The notes under the pieces were generated by a model that searched no databases, was not told the origin of the DNA, and worked only from the letters and a program-made list of their open reading frames with translations. Of a stretch of DNA of 40,108 nucleotides, positions 8,339 to 16,748 are shown piece by piece; position 1 is the stretch's first letter, and each line of letters begins with the position of its first letter. This DNA comes from a bacterium BMS3Abin06 (GTDB lineage: Bacteria > Nitrospirota > Thermodesulfovibrionia > UBA6902). The translations under genes were made by a program, and so were the position numbers. The stretch spans positions 1-40,108 of the forward strand of contig BDSY01000058.1 of NCBI GenBank assembly GCA_002897895.1, written 5' to 3'.

Positions 8339-8455
8339 AGGCTTCGCCGGTTATTCAGAAATAGTCTCCGATAAAGTCCTTTTCAATATAGCAGCTTAAT
8401 TGTAACCGACACACCTGGGTATGCTGTTTGCCGGGGGTGTTTTGAAGAGCTGTTA

Positions 8456-8464
8456 TGGTAGAAT
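8456..8464 (+). promoter_or_regulatory. Possible extended -10 promoter for hisI
   Basis: TGGTAGAAT is an extended -10 (TG-n-TAGAAT) lying about 38 bp before the hisI start. No good -35 is found at normal spacing. Confidence 0.3.
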
Positions 8465-8502
8465 AGGCTTGTTTTTATATCAATTACCTGATGGGAGGAC
8501 TG

Positions 8503-8832
8503 ATGATTCCGGAACTTAAATATAGCGAACAGGGACTTATTCCTGCAATAATCCAGGATGCCGGCAACAATGAAGTTTTGATGATGGCATATATGAATAA
8601 GACATCTTTGGAGAGAACAATTGAAACCGGCAGGACATGTTTCTGGAGCCGGTCCAGACAGAAGTACTGGATGAAAGGCGAGACGTCGGGCAATGTTCAG
8701 CTTGTAAAGGAAATCCTTTATGATTGTGATGGGGATACCCTTCTTGTAAAAGTTGAACAGGTTGGTGCAGGCGCCTGCCACACCGGCAACAGGACGTGTT
8801 TTTACAGAAACATTGAGATTAAACAGGTGTAA
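8503..8832 (+). CDS. hisI: Phosphoribosyl-AMP cyclohydrolase
   Basis: The third step of histidine synthesis: hydrolysis of the adenine ring of phosphoribosyl-AMP to ProFAR. The protein shows the complete HisI pattern: [28 protein letters not shown], then the metal-binding CDGDTLL...[12 protein letters not shown] with Asp and Cys ligands. There is no fused HisE (pyrophosphohydrolase) domain, so this is the monofunctional form. Start: ATG at 8503 (MIPEL) is preferred because the sequence GGGAGG sits between it and an earlier in-frame ATG at 8491; from 8503 the protein is 109 residues, normal for the family. No other his genes are in the window. It is followed at 34 bp by the YraN-family gene. 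Confidence 0.93.
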   Translation: MIPELKYSEQGLIPAIIQDAGNNEVLMMAYMNKTSLERTIETGRTCFWSRSRQKYWMKGETSGNVQLVKEILYDCDGDTLLVKVEQVGAGACHTGNRTCFYRNIEIKQV

Positions 8833-8866
8833 AGGCAGGGAGAAACCATTATTGGGGGGACGTCTG

Positions 8867-9211
8867 ATGAGACTGGGACAAAAGGGGGAGGAGCTCGCAG
8901 TAAAGTATCTGAGGAAAAAGGGTTACAAAATAATTAAACAAAACTTCAAGACGAGAATCGGTGAGATTGATATCATTGCCAATGACGGCGGCACGCTTGT
9001 TTTTGTTGAAGTGAAAACAAGAGAAAGTATAGCGTACGGAATGCCCTTTGAGGCGGTGAACAGTTACAAAAGGCGAAAGATAGCTAATGTGGCGCTGCTC
9101 TACTTAAAAAAGATTAAAGAAGTCCCGCCGTGCAGGTTTGATGTTGTGAGCTTGTATTATGATCACGGCAAGCCCGAATTCAATCTTATCAAAGATGCCT
9201 TTGAAGTGTGA
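8867..9211 (+). CDS. YraN/UPF0102 family nuclease-fold protein
   Basis: A 114-residue protein of the YraN (UPF0102) family, which has a PD-(D/E)xK nuclease-like fold. The hallmarks are the N-terminal LGQKGEELAVKYLRKKGYKI, then IGEIDIIA and FVEVKTR, which supply the acidic and lysine active-site residues. Cellular substrate is unknown for most members. The start ATG at 8867 is chosen because of GGGGGGA at 8854-8860 and because it matches the family N-terminus; the open frame extends further upstream but overlaps hisI without homology. It probably shares a transcript with hisI. A MITE-like element begins 12 bp after the stop. Confidence 0.88.
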   Translation: MRLGQKGEELAVKYLRKKGYKIIKQNFKTRIGEIDIIANDGGTLVFVEVKTRESIAYGMPFEAVNSYKRRKIANVALLYLKKIKEVPPCRFDVVSLYYDHGKPEFNLIKDAFEV

Positions 9212-9223
9212 GATCAGTTATTT

Positions 9224-9369
9224 AGAGTCTATCCATAAATGGCCGTTTTTTTATTTTTGTCATGCCCGAAGTCTTTAATCGGGCATCCAGAACTTATTGA
9301 AAAGACCGGATTCCGGCTTAAGAACTGCCGGAATGACAGATAGAGAGACTGACTTTACGGAGAGACTCT
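9224..9369. mobile_element. 146-bp MITE-like element with nested hairpins
   Basis: Terminal inverted repeats of 16 bp (AGAGTCTATCCATAAA at 9224-9239; the complement of 9354-9369) match at 14 positions. The element is flanked by the direct repeat ATTT (9220-9223 and 9370-9373), as a target-site duplication would be. Inside lie two hairpins, ATGCCCGA/TCGGGCAT (9262-9286) and ATTCCGGC/GCCGGAAT (9310-9334), bracketed by TGTCAT (9259-9264) and ATGACA (9333-9338). It has no coding capacity. The TGTCAT-CCCGA module resembles a repeat common in delta-proteobacterial and Nitrospirota genomes (from general knowledge). Confidence 0.65.
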
Positions 9370-9489
9370 ATTTATACCAGTGGGCTCAATCCGGGCAAAT
9401 CATATATTCTTTCGCTTTTAAGACCATTTAATTTATAATTGTGTGATACAAATTACAATATTTGGAAGAAAAATCTTTTTAAAATAATA

Positions 9490-9495
9490 TATAAT
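9490..9495 (+). promoter_or_regulatory. Possible -10 for the transketolase operon
   Basis: TATAAT at 9490-9495 in an AT-rich stretch, about 110 bp upstream of the first transketolase gene. No good -35 stands at 16-18 bp. The remainder of the gap between the MITE-like element and the gene (9370-9606) shows no ORF or clear RNA structure. Confidence 0.35.
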
Positions 9496-9606
9496 TCAAA
9501 ATGGTTAGAGCAATTAACAGCTTTGGAATATTCAAGCACATTGTTCATTAACGTTAATAATGGAAAGATTCTGTGATGGAAGAATAACTATGTCAGGAGA
9601 ATATAT

Positions 9607-10449
9607 ATGACTGTGATGACAAAAGGGAAAATTACAGATGTTCAGGAATTAAAAAATGTTGCAAAAAAAATTCGTGTTAATATCCTCCATATGCTGACTC
9701 AGGCAGGATCGGGACACACAGGCGGTTCATTGTCTGCTGCAGATGTAGCAGTAGCAATATATTTTTCTAAAATGAATTTTAATCCCGATAATCCGAAATG
9801 GGAAGGCAGGGACAGGTTTATTTTGTCGAAAGGCCATGCAGCCCCACTGCTCTATGCAATCATGGCAGAAGCCGGTTATTTCCCGATGGAAACGATTAAT
9901 AACCTCAGAAAGATTGAATCCCCCCTGCAGGGACATCCCTGCTGTAAACACATTCCCGGCATTGAGGTATCGACCGGTTCCCTCGGACAGGGACTCTCCG
10001 TTGCAAACGGAATGGCTTTGGGACTCAGACTTGATAATAATCCGGCAAGGGTCTATTGCATAATGGGTGACGGGGAAATTCAGGAAGGGCAGATATGGGA
10101 AGCTGCAATGACAGCGGCCCATTATAAAATTGATAACCTGTGCGCTGTTGTTGATAACAACGAGCTCCAGATAGACGGCCCGGTTGAAGAAGTCATGGGA
10201 ATTCAGCCGGTTCATGACAAATGGGAAGCATTCGGATGGCATGTAATCAGTATTGACGGACATGATATGGAAGAAATACTCAGAGCCCTTGGCGAAGCTG
10301 AAGGTGTTAAAGGCAAACCCACGATAATCATCGCGAACACAACCAAGGGCAAAGGGGTGTCGTTTTTTGAAGATAAAGTGGAATATCATGGTATCGCTCC
10401 TTCACAGGAGGAATTTGATAAGGCGGTAAAGGAGATTCATAATGGCTGA
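9607..10449 (+). CDS. Transketolase, N-terminal (thiamine-pyrophosphate) subunit
   Basis: A 280-residue N-terminal half of a split transketolase, the enzyme that moves two-carbon ketol units between sugar phosphates in the non-oxidative pentose phosphate pathway. It shows the ThDP/metal motif [15 protein letters not shown] with the closing DNNELQIDG, the conserved SGHTGGSLS and the [12 protein letters not shown] segment with a catalytic His, and GSLGQGLS. Length is typical for the split form. It overlaps the C-subunit gene by 8 bp, so the two halves are made together. The start ATG is preceded by CAGGAG at 9595-9600. Confidence 0.93.
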   Translation: MTVMTKGKITDVQELKNVAKKIRVNILHMLTQAGSGHTGGSLSAADVAVAIYFSKMNFNPDNPKWEGRDRFILSKGHAAPLLYAIMAEAGYFPMETINNLRKIESPLQGHPCCKHIPGIEVSTGSLGQGLSVANGMALGLRLDNNPARVYCIMGDGEIQEGQIWEAAMTAAHYKIDNLCAVVDNNELQIDGPVEEVMGIQPVHDKWEAFGWHVISIDGHDMEEILRALGEAEGVKGKPTIIIANTTKGKGVSFFEDKVEYHGIAPSQEEFDKAVKEIHNG

Positions 10450-11437
10450 GGTACAGAGCACAGAACACAGAACACAGAACACAGACAAATCTCAGGCAGA
10501 AAAAAGGAAACCTGAAGCCACAAGAGATGCATACGGCAAGACACTGCTTGAGCTTGGCAAAAAACGCCCGGATGTTGTAGTCCTTGATGCCGATCTCTCG
10601 GGATCAACAAAGACAATTAAATTCGCAAAGGAATTTCCCGAAAGATTTTTTAATATGGGCATAGCTGAACAGGACATGATCGGCACTGCTGCAGGGCTTG
10701 CCCTGGCCGGAAAGGTGCCGTTCGCCTCCACGTTTGCAGTCTTTGAAACAGGCAGGGCATGGGATCAGATAAGATTAACCGTATGCTATTCAAATACAAA
10801 CGTCAAACTCGTGGCAACTCACAGCGGGATAACGGTCGGAGAAGACGGGGCATCACATCAGGCGCTTGAAGACATAGCCTTAATGAGGACCCTGCCGAAC
10901 ATGACTGTAATAGTTCCGGCAGATGCCGCAGAAACCGAGTCGGTAATTAATACGATTGTCGATCAAAAGGGTCCTGTGTATGTAAGGCTCGGCAGGGCTA
11001 AAGTCCCATATGTCATGCCTGATGATTATAAGTTTACACCAGGCAAAGCATTTGTATTCCATATCGGGAAAGATGTCAATATTGTGGCTGCCGGGATTAC
11101 GGTGGATATGGCAAGGGAAGCAGCCGGAATCCTCTCAAAAGAGGGGATCGATGCGGGTGTGATCAATATGTCTACAATAAAGCCTCTTGATGAAGAAACC
11201 CTTTTATCAGCCGCTAAAAGCTCCGGGTTCATTGTAACAGCGGAGGAACATTCCGTTATCGGCGGTCTTGGAGGAGCGGTCTGCGAGTTTCTTGCGGAAA
11301 ACTATCCTGTGCCCGTAAAACGCATAGGAGTTCAGGATTCATTCGGCTGTTCCGGCAGACCGGCTGAACTGTTGAAATTACATGGAATCACTGCTGAAAA
11401 TATTGTTGAAACAATAAAGAAAGCCCTGAAAAAATGA
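10442..11437 (+). CDS. Transketolase, C-terminal (pyrimidine-binding) subunit
   Basis: A 331-residue partner half with the pyrimidine-binding domain: [19 protein letters not shown] carries the Glu that activates thiamine, and [11 protein letters not shown] is the usual N-terminus. The C-terminal transketolase domain follows ([16 protein letters not shown]). Residues before about 27 are extra: they are encoded largely by a 7-bp tandem repeat (10459-10485) and are hydrophilic and unlike the family, so they look like a repeat insertion just after the start codon. No alternative ATG lies between the repeat and the conserved domain. The last bases overlap ftsE as ATGA. Confidence 0.92.
   Translation: MAEVQSTEHRTQNTDKSQAEKRKPEATRDAYGKTLLELGKKRPDVVVLDADLSGSTKTIKFAKEFPERFFNMGIAEQDMIGTAAGLALAGKVPFASTFAVFETGRAWDQIRLTVCYSNTNVKLVATHSGITVGEDGASHQALEDIALMRTLPNMTVIVPADAAETESVINTIVDQKGPVYVRLGRAKVPYVMPDDYKFTPGKAFVFHIGKDVNIVAAGITVDMAREAAGILSKEGIDAGVINMSTIKPLDEETLLSAAKSSGFIVTAEEHSVIGGLGGAVCEFLAENYPVPVKRIGVQDSFGCSGRPAELLKLHGITAENIVETIKKALKK
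10459..10485 (+). repeat. CACAGAA tandem repeat, 3.9 copies, inside coding sequence
   Basis: Three exact copies of CACAGAA and a six-base fourth lie at codons 6-15 of the transketolase C-subunit gene. The unit length of seven is not a multiple of three, so gain or loss of a copy would shift the frame. Confidence 0.9.
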
Positions 11438-12096
11438 TCTCATTCACCAATGTCTCAAAATCTTATGAAGGTGAGCTTATACTGAAGGATTTTACATTTA
11501 CGATAGATAAAGGGGAAGTCGCATATATAACCGGCCCGAGCGGAGCCGGTAAAACAACCCTGCTTAAGCTTATTTACTGCGCTGAACGTCCTGACAGGGG
11601 TCAGATAGTTGTTGCCGGCTGGGACATAAACAAGCTCAAACAGCGAACAATCCCTTTTCTGAGAAGAAATGTGGGCATTGTTTTCCAGGACTTCAGGCTG
11701 CTGTATAATAAAACGGTTTTTGACAATATAGCCCTTGCGCTGAGAATTCACTACGTACATCCCAATGCAATCAGGGAAGACGTAAATGCAGTGCTGAAAG
11801 AAGTAAAACTATCACACAAAGCAAACACCTTTCCGCAGCAGCTTTCCGGCGGCGAGCAGCAGAGGGTCGTAATAGGAAGGGCAATGGTGTCAAAGCCGAC
11901 TGTTTTGCTTGCCGATGAGCCTACCGGCAATCTTGACGTGGATACATCTCAAACAATCATGAATCTCTTCAGGGAGATAAACGCGCGGGGGACTACTGTG
12001 CTCATTGCAACGCATAACCATGATCTTTTTCACGGAACAGGCCGCAGGGTCTTTTTTTTAAGAGATAAGAATATCGAGAAGGAAATTATCGGTTGA
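11434..12096 (+). CDS. ftsE: Cell-division ABC ATPase FtsE
   Basis: A 220-residue ATPase of the FtsEX complex, which couples ATP hydrolysis at the septum to activation of peptidoglycan hydrolases through a periplasmic partner. It shows Walker [12 protein letters not shown], the Q-loop VFQDFRLL, signature [15 protein letters not shown], Walker [13 protein letters not shown] and the switch His (ATHNHD). Length and the DFRLL sequence after the Q-loop are typical of FtsE rather than MacB/LolD ATPases. It overlaps the transketolase gene and ftsX by 4 bp each. Confidence 0.95.
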   Translation: MISFTNVSKSYEGELILKDFTFTIDKGEVAYITGPSGAGKTTLLKLIYCAERPDRGQIVVAGWDINKLKQRTIPFLRRNVGIVFQDFRLLYNKTVFDNIALALRIHYVHPNAIREDVNAVLKEVKLSHKANTFPQQLSGGEQQRVVIGRAMVSKPTVLLADEPTGNLDVDTSQTIMNLFREINARGTTVLIATHNHDLFHGTGRRVFFLRDKNIEKEIIG

Positions 12097-12977
12097 AAAT
12101 TTTCAGATATGCTTTTCAGACTGTCTTTAAGAGCCTGTGGCGCGAAAAGTGGATAAACCTCCTCACCATTCTCTCCATAAGCATCGGTTTATCATTGCTG
12201 ACGTCTTTTATAATGATTACATTAAACATGGATTCCGTGCTTCAGCGCTGGGCCAAAAACTTCGGCATTGTTGTTTATCTGGATGAAGATATAAATAAAG
12301 CAGAAGAAAATACCCTGAAAAACCGTTTCCTGAAAGATAAAGACATCATAGAAGTTAAATATATCTCCAAGGAAAAGGCGCTGAAAGAACTCCATAAGAC
12401 TTTGGGCGCCAACGCCCTTGTTCTCGAAGGACTTGACGAAAACCCCCTTCCCTCCTCTTTTGAACTCAGACTCAAAAGCAGTTTGATAGAACCCGGACTT
12501 GTAAAAAATAAAGCTGCACAGATTGAACGGATATCAGGCGTCGATGAAGTCCAGTACGGAGAAAAATGGTTATCCTCATTATACGCTGTCTCAAAGACAA
12601 TGAAGCTCGGGGCGATTATTATAGGGGGCGCCATCTTTATCGCGATTACGTTTATTACTTACAGTACAATCAAGATCTTTTTTTACAGGAGAAAAGAAGA
12701 GATTGAAACACTCAAATTATTGGGCGCAACAAGAAGCTTCATAAGGCTTCCATTTCTTTTAGAGGGCCTTATTATCGGCCTCCTGGGCGGTATTATGAGC
12801 TCTCTGGTTATATTCGGTATTTACTCGTTTACAAGTTTAAAGATGGTTGAATTCTTGCCCTCGATAAACCTGGTTATGGCATCCCTGCCCTTTCAGGTAT
12901 ATTTAATTGTCCCCCTTGCAGGGGCAGTAGTTAGCATTGTAGGAAGTTTTATTGCCGTAGGGAAAATAAGGTATTGA
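12093..12977 (+). CDS. ftsX: Cell-division permease-like protein FtsX
   Basis: A 294-residue partner of FtsE. It starts at TTG (12093), overlapping the ftsE stop as TTGA. Four membrane segments (about 20-43, 168-190, 218-242, 262-285) flank a periplasmic loop (about 45-165) with the YLDEDINKAEEN and the F-E-L-R-L FtsX extracellular domain features that bind the EnvC-type activator. Between helices two and three is the cytoplasmic coupling segment with KEEIETLKLLGAT, the conserved FtsX contact for the ATPase. It overlaps the EnvC-like gene by 4 bp. Confidence 0.94.
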   Translation: MKIFRYAFQTVFKSLWREKWINLLTILSISIGLSLLTSFIMITLNMDSVLQRWAKNFGIVVYLDEDINKAEENTLKNRFLKDKDIIEVKYISKEKALKELHKTLGANALVLEGLDENPLPSSFELRLKSSLIEPGLVKNKAAQIERISGVDEVQYGEKWLSSLYAVSKTMKLGAIIIGGAIFIAITFITYSTIKIFFYRRKEEIETLKLLGATRSFIRLPFLLEGLIIGLLGGIMSSLVIFGIYSFTSLKMVEFLPSINLVMASLPFQVYLIVPLAGAVVSIVGSFIAVGKIRY

Positions 12978-14215
12978 AATTGTTTGTTTGCCAACAGCAT
13001 CTAAAACAAAAATCTGCCGGCCTCAAAATGCCCTTACTTCCTCTCAAAGCCATTCTCCTTTCAGTATTATTAATATTCATTGCCATATCATTTTTAAATC
13101 CGTCTATGGCCGGAGCTGCGGACCCTAAAAAGAAACTCTCTGATATCCAGAAAAAAATCCAATCAACAATGCAGAAAGTAAAAGAATCCAGGCAAAAAGA
13201 GAAATCCGTACTTGAAAGAATAGGAGATATAGACAGAAGCATTAAAAAGAAAGAGCGGGAGCTGAAAGATTACGACAAACGCATGTCGCGGACACAGGCA
13301 AAGATCACAAACCTGTCGGAAGAGATCAGACGGCTTAACACTAAACTGGGCAGCAGGCAAGGGCATTTAAAAGAGCGTCTGAGAGCGCTTTATAAACAGC
13401 AGTACGGCGGTTATGCACTTTTACTCATCTCGGCAACCGACTATCAGGAGCTGATAAAAAAAAGCAAGTATATCAGCATGATTGCCTATTATGATAAGAG
13501 AATCATCAATAAATACAGCCTTGATATAAAAGAGATCAATTCCAAAAAAAGGGAGCTGGAGTCTCTTGGTGAAAAGCTCAGGACTAATAAGAACCTCGCT
13601 CAAAAAATGCAAAAGTCATTGCAGACGGACCGGATAAAAAAAGACAAACTGCTTGCAATGATAAGAAGTAAAAGGAAATCTTACGAAAAGTCAATCAAAG
13701 AGCTTGAGGCATCATCTAAGAAACTCCGCAAGATGATGAAAAGACTCAAGAAAAAGAAACTCCCGAAATCAATTGTCGGCAAAGGATTCAGATCATTAAA
13801 AGGCCGTTTGCCCTGGCCTGTAAGCGGCAGGGTGGTAATCCCGTATGGAAAATACAAAGATCCCGAATTCAATATAACGACCTATAAAAACGGCATAGAG
13901 CTGAAGCCGGCAGCAGGGGAGACGCCGAAAGCGGTTGCAGGGGGCCGTGTTGTTTATGCCGACTGGTTCAAGGGCTACGGCCTGCTATTGATAATCGACC
14001 ACGGAAGCGGCTATCATAGTTTATACGGGAATCTTTCAGAGATTTTTCTTGAAACCGGGAATATCCTTATTGAAGGAACTGTTGTCGGGAAAACAGGCAA
14101 ATCAAGACTCTTGAACTTTCCTACGCTTTATTTTGAAATCAGGCATAAAGGGAAACCTCTTGACCCCATGAAATGGTTAAAAAGAAAAGCCAGGATAAAG
14201 AAAAGAATAAAGTGA
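12974..14215 (+). CDS. EnvC-like coiled-coil LytM factor, inactive metallopeptidase fold
   Basis: A 413-residue periplasmic protein. A coupled TTG start overlaps the ftsX stop (an ATG at 13028 is the alternative). It has a signal peptide ending in MAGA near residue 48, a long coiled coil (about 52-255) and a C-terminal M23/LytM domain (about 285-400). Zinc ligands of active M23 enzymes are absent: the usual HxGxD is NGIEL, the usual YxHL is YGNL, and the usual LHFE is LYFE. That is the state of EnvC, which does not cut peptidoglycan itself but activates amidases on command from FtsEX. Gene order ftsE-ftsX-envC with overlaps fits this role closely. Confidence 0.88.
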   Translation: MKLFVCQQHLKQKSAGLKMPLLPLKAILLSVLLIFIAISFLNPSMAGAADPKKKLSDIQKKIQSTMQKVKESRQKEKSVLERIGDIDRSIKKKERELKDYDKRMSRTQAKITNLSEEIRRLNTKLGSRQGHLKERLRALYKQQYGGYALLLISATDYQELIKKSKYISMIAYYDKRIINKYSLDIKEINSKKRELESLGEKLRTNKNLAQKMQKSLQTDRIKKDKLLAMIRSKRKSYEKSIKELEASSKKLRKMMKRLKKKKLPKSIVGKGFRSLKGRLPWPVSGRVVIPYGKYKDPEFNITTYKNGIELKPAAGETPKAVAGGRVVYADWFKGYGLLLIIDHGSGYHSLYGNLSEIFLETGNILIEGTVVGKTGKSRLLNFPTLYFEIRHKGKPLDPMKWLKRKARIKKRIK

Positions 14216-14278
14216 ATATAACATTATTAATACTTCTGGGGAGACACATCGGTATTTCTCCATCGCAAGGGAGGACAA

Positions 14279-15595
14279 ATGTTCATTCGTAAAACATCCG
14301 TTATTTTTATATTGATTACTATTATTGCATCCACAGGATTTCTTATTACCAAATGGAGCTTGTTAGAGAATGTTAATGCCGATGAAAATTCGCATTATAC
14401 GAGGATAAAGACATTTGCTGAATCTCTCTCATTAGTCAAGAAGAACTATGTAGAAGAAGTAGATGAGAAAGAACTGGTATATGGAGCAATAAAGGGAATG
14501 CTTAACTCCCTGGATCCACATTCATCTTTTATGCCGCCTGAATCGTTTAAAGAAATGCAGATTGACACCAGGGGGGAATTCGGCGGACTTGGCATTCAAA
14601 TAGGCATGAAAGATAAAATGTTAACCATAATTGCCCCTATTGAAGATACACCTGCTTACAGGGCGGGAGTGAAAGCAGGCGACAAAATTATAAAGATAGA
14701 TGGCGAATCAACCAAAGACATCAGCCTCCAGGAAGCTGTTACAAAATTAAGGGGGCCAAAAGGCACATCCGTAACCATAACAATTTTCAGGGAAGGATTG
14801 GAACAGCCTGAAGATATTACGATTGTCAGAGACATAATAAAACTCAAGAGCATAAAATCCAAGGTAATTGATGATGAAATAGGCTATATAAAACTCACTC
14901 AATTCCAGGAAAGATCGGCTAAAGACCTGAGAAAGGCATTAAATGATATTTCTGAAAAAGGAATAAACTCCCTGATCCTTGACCTCAGGAACAATCCGGG
15001 CGGCCTTTTGAAAGGCGCTGTAGACGTTACAAGCCAGTTCCTGCCGCCCGGGAAACTCGTTGTATATATAAAGGGCAGAAGCGGTGAAAAAACCGAATTT
15101 GATACCGGCAGCAGCAACCATTTTTATAATTATCCCATGGTGGTCCTCGTTAACGGGGGAAGCGCCAGCGCCTCGGAAATCGTAGCCGGAGCACTGCAGG
15201 ATTGGGGGAAAGCAGTCGTGCTCGGAACCCAGACTTTTGGAAAAGGCTCTGTGCAGACAGTCATTCCATTGAGTGACGGATCAGCTCTCCGCTTAACGAC
15301 AGCCAGATATTATACACCCAAGGGAAGATCCATCCAGACAACCGGGATCACACCGGATATTATTGTCAAACTAAAGACAAAAGATGGAACAAAAACGCAT
15401 CCCGTTTTCAGAGAAAAGGACCTGGAAAAGCACCTCAAGAATGACAAAGCAAAAGAAGAAGACAAAGAGATTAAAGGCAAAGAGATAACCGAGGTACCGG
15501 TAAAGGTGCCGGAAGAAGAAGACAACCAGCTTCAGCGTGCAATCGATCTCCTTAAAGGGTGGCGGATACTAAAGGAACTGCCAAAGGCAAGTTGA
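14279..15595 (+). CDS. C-terminal processing protease (S41A)
   Basis: A 438-residue periplasmic serine protease of the Ctp/Prc family. It has an N-terminal signal or anchor (residues 7-25), a PDZ domain (about 95-170) with GLGIQIG, and the protease core with the catalytic Ser in VNGGSASASEIVAGAL (within 295-299) and Lys 322 in GTQTFGKGSVQ. A lysine- and glutamate-rich tail follows 370. Such enzymes trim periplasmic and lipoprotein C-termini and often act on cell-wall hydrolase regulators. GGGAGGACAA precedes the ATG. It lies 63 bp after the EnvC-like gene, a common arrangement. Confidence 0.94.
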   Translation: MFIRKTSVIFILITIIASTGFLITKWSLLENVNADENSHYTRIKTFAESLSLVKKNYVEEVDEKELVYGAIKGMLNSLDPHSSFMPPESFKEMQIDTRGEFGGLGIQIGMKDKMLTIIAPIEDTPAYRAGVKAGDKIIKIDGESTKDISLQEAVTKLRGPKGTSVTITIFREGLEQPEDITIVRDIIKLKSIKSKVIDDEIGYIKLTQFQERSAKDLRKALNDISEKGINSLILDLRNNPGGLLKGAVDVTSQFLPPGKLVVYIKGRSGEKTEFDTGSSNHFYNYPMVVLVNGGSASASEIVAGALQDWGKAVVLGTQTFGKGSVQTVIPLSDGSALRLTTARYYTPKGRSIQTTGITPDIIVKLKTKDGTKTHPVFREKDLEKHLKNDKAKEEDKEIKGKEITEVPVKVPEEEDNQLQRAIDLLKGWRILKELPKAS

Positions 15596-15607
15596 GCCCC
15601 GATCCCT

Positions 15608-16603
15608 TTAATCAGCCTCTTTTTGCAAAAGATCTCTTGTGCGGAAATATTCAAGTAAAAGCCGGGCGGCATGATCACCTGCCTGTGCATCCGGATGAAT
15701 ACCACCCAGAAGCACCATTTTTTCCCAGCCATCAGGGGCATCTTTCATCGTATCAATGACATCAACATCTAAATTGTGGAATAATGTATCGTAATCATTA
15801 TCCGTCCATCTCCAGTTGAGGACAATGAAATAAGCGCCGTGCTCATTGCTGTAATTTTTCATTTCCTGAATGATTGCCTTTGTTAACTCCTCAGGGAAAG
15901 GGGGAAATAGCCCCAGTATCCCGCCCAGTCTTATTTTTAAAAAATCAATTACATATGAATGCAGATAGTCCTTATAAAGCAGCGGCTTTTTTGCCTGATA
16001 CAGTTTCTTTTCGCTGTTTAAAGCAAACTGCGGTTTAGTCCCCAGAAATTTAGCTGTCGGCACCAATGTGCGGCGGTCATAACTGCCGTTTCTTAATATG
16101 TGATCTTCAATAAAAGTGTACACAACAATCTTTGTATTAAATTCAGTCAGATATCTTTTTAATGCCAACAGCGCCTGATCGGACCCATAGCCCTGCACTC
16201 CCAGGTTAACCACCTGATAAGGAACTTCCTCGATGGCATCGAACTTTCCGACAAAACTTTCTTCATAGGAGAGGCCGTGCCCCATGGTAAAAGAGCCGCC
16301 TATGAAGAGAATCGAGGGTTTAGAGTAATCAAATTGAAAACCGGAATTTGGAACCCGGATCCCGTTTTCGTCGAAATGGACAGGCTTTGTTATCTTTCCG
16401 GCTTTGTGAATTGCAGACTTGTTCGGAACATAAGACCATCCAAGCTCAGGGTCAAAACGGGCGAAAGAATTTCCATTCGGTATATATTTAATTTTATAGG
16501 GAATACCGGCTATGCGGAAGGTTCCTTCAACTAAAATAAATACTATAATAAATAAGAAACAGATGGTGGCCGGTATGGCGAATGACTTACCCGATACTTT
16601 CAT
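15608..16603 (-). CDS. Membrane-anchored SGNH/GDSL-type hydrolase
   Basis: An SGNH-fold hydrolase. Block I is IGGSFTMGHG with the nucleophilic Ser, and block V is the C-terminal HPDAQAGDHAARLL, where the motif D-x-x-H is recognisable. Between them GVQGYGSDQ resembles block II. The start at 16603 is chosen because it puts a signal anchor (SFAIPATICFLFIIVF) at the N-terminus; the frame is open to a GTG at 16687 with no ribosome site. Members of this type in surface-polysaccharide loci act as acetyl esterases or transferases, but the substrate is not readable here. It converges on ctp (12 bp apart) and is divergent from the glycosyltransferase at 16749. Confidence 0.75.
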   Translation of the reverse strand: MKVSGKSFAIPATICFLFIIVFILVEGTFRIAGIPYKIKYIPNGNSFARFDPELGWSYVPNKSAIHKAGKITKPVHFDENGIRVPNSGFQFDYSKPSILFIGGSFTMGHGLSYEESFVGKFDAIEEVPYQVVNLGVQGYGSDQALLALKRYLTEFNTKIVVYTFIEDHILRNGSYDRRTLVPTAKFLGTKPQFALNSEKKLYQAKKPLLYKDYLHSYVIDFLKIRLGGILGLFPPFPEELTKAIIQEMKNYSNEHGAYFIVLNWRWTDNDYDTLFHNLDVDVIDTMKDAPDGWEKMVLLGGIHPDAQAGDHAARLLLEYFRTRDLLQKEAD

Positions 16604-16702
16604 GACTTCTTTATGTAGCATATCAAAAATCGGGGAATATTGTAATTGCCCCCTGAATTTTGTTATCTTAAAAAGGTTTACTGGCACAAGTTGTTCATGT
16701 CA

Positions 16703-16708
16703 TATAAT
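16703..16708 (+). promoter_or_regulatory. Possible -10 for the glycan operon starting at 16749
   Basis: A perfect TATAAT, 40 bp ahead of the first glycosyltransferase, in the divergent gap with the SGNH gene. The best -35 (TTTACT, 16677-16682) is 20 bp away, too far for a strong promoter. Confidence 0.3.
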
Positions 16709-16748
16709 CGTCAAATCTCATGATCGTTAATCAGAAACATAATTCCAT

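Noticed and set aside
8411-8445. ACACC...GGTGTTTT as a terminator of the Cys-rich gene
   Set aside because: Only a 5-bp stem with a 20-base loop and a short T-run; too weak to list.
8753-8866. Upstream extension of the YraN-family gene into hisI
   Set aside because: No family match upstream of 8867; ribosome site and conserved N-terminus support 8867.
9727-10389. A 220-codon minus-strand frame inside the transketolase N-subunit gene
   Set aside because: Shadow of the real gene: no ribosome site, no family, and the plus strand has full transketolase motifs.
16682-16697. TGGCACAAGTTGTTCA as a sigma-54 promoter
   Set aside because: GG and the expected GC are not 10 bases apart; the downstream dinucleotide is TC.
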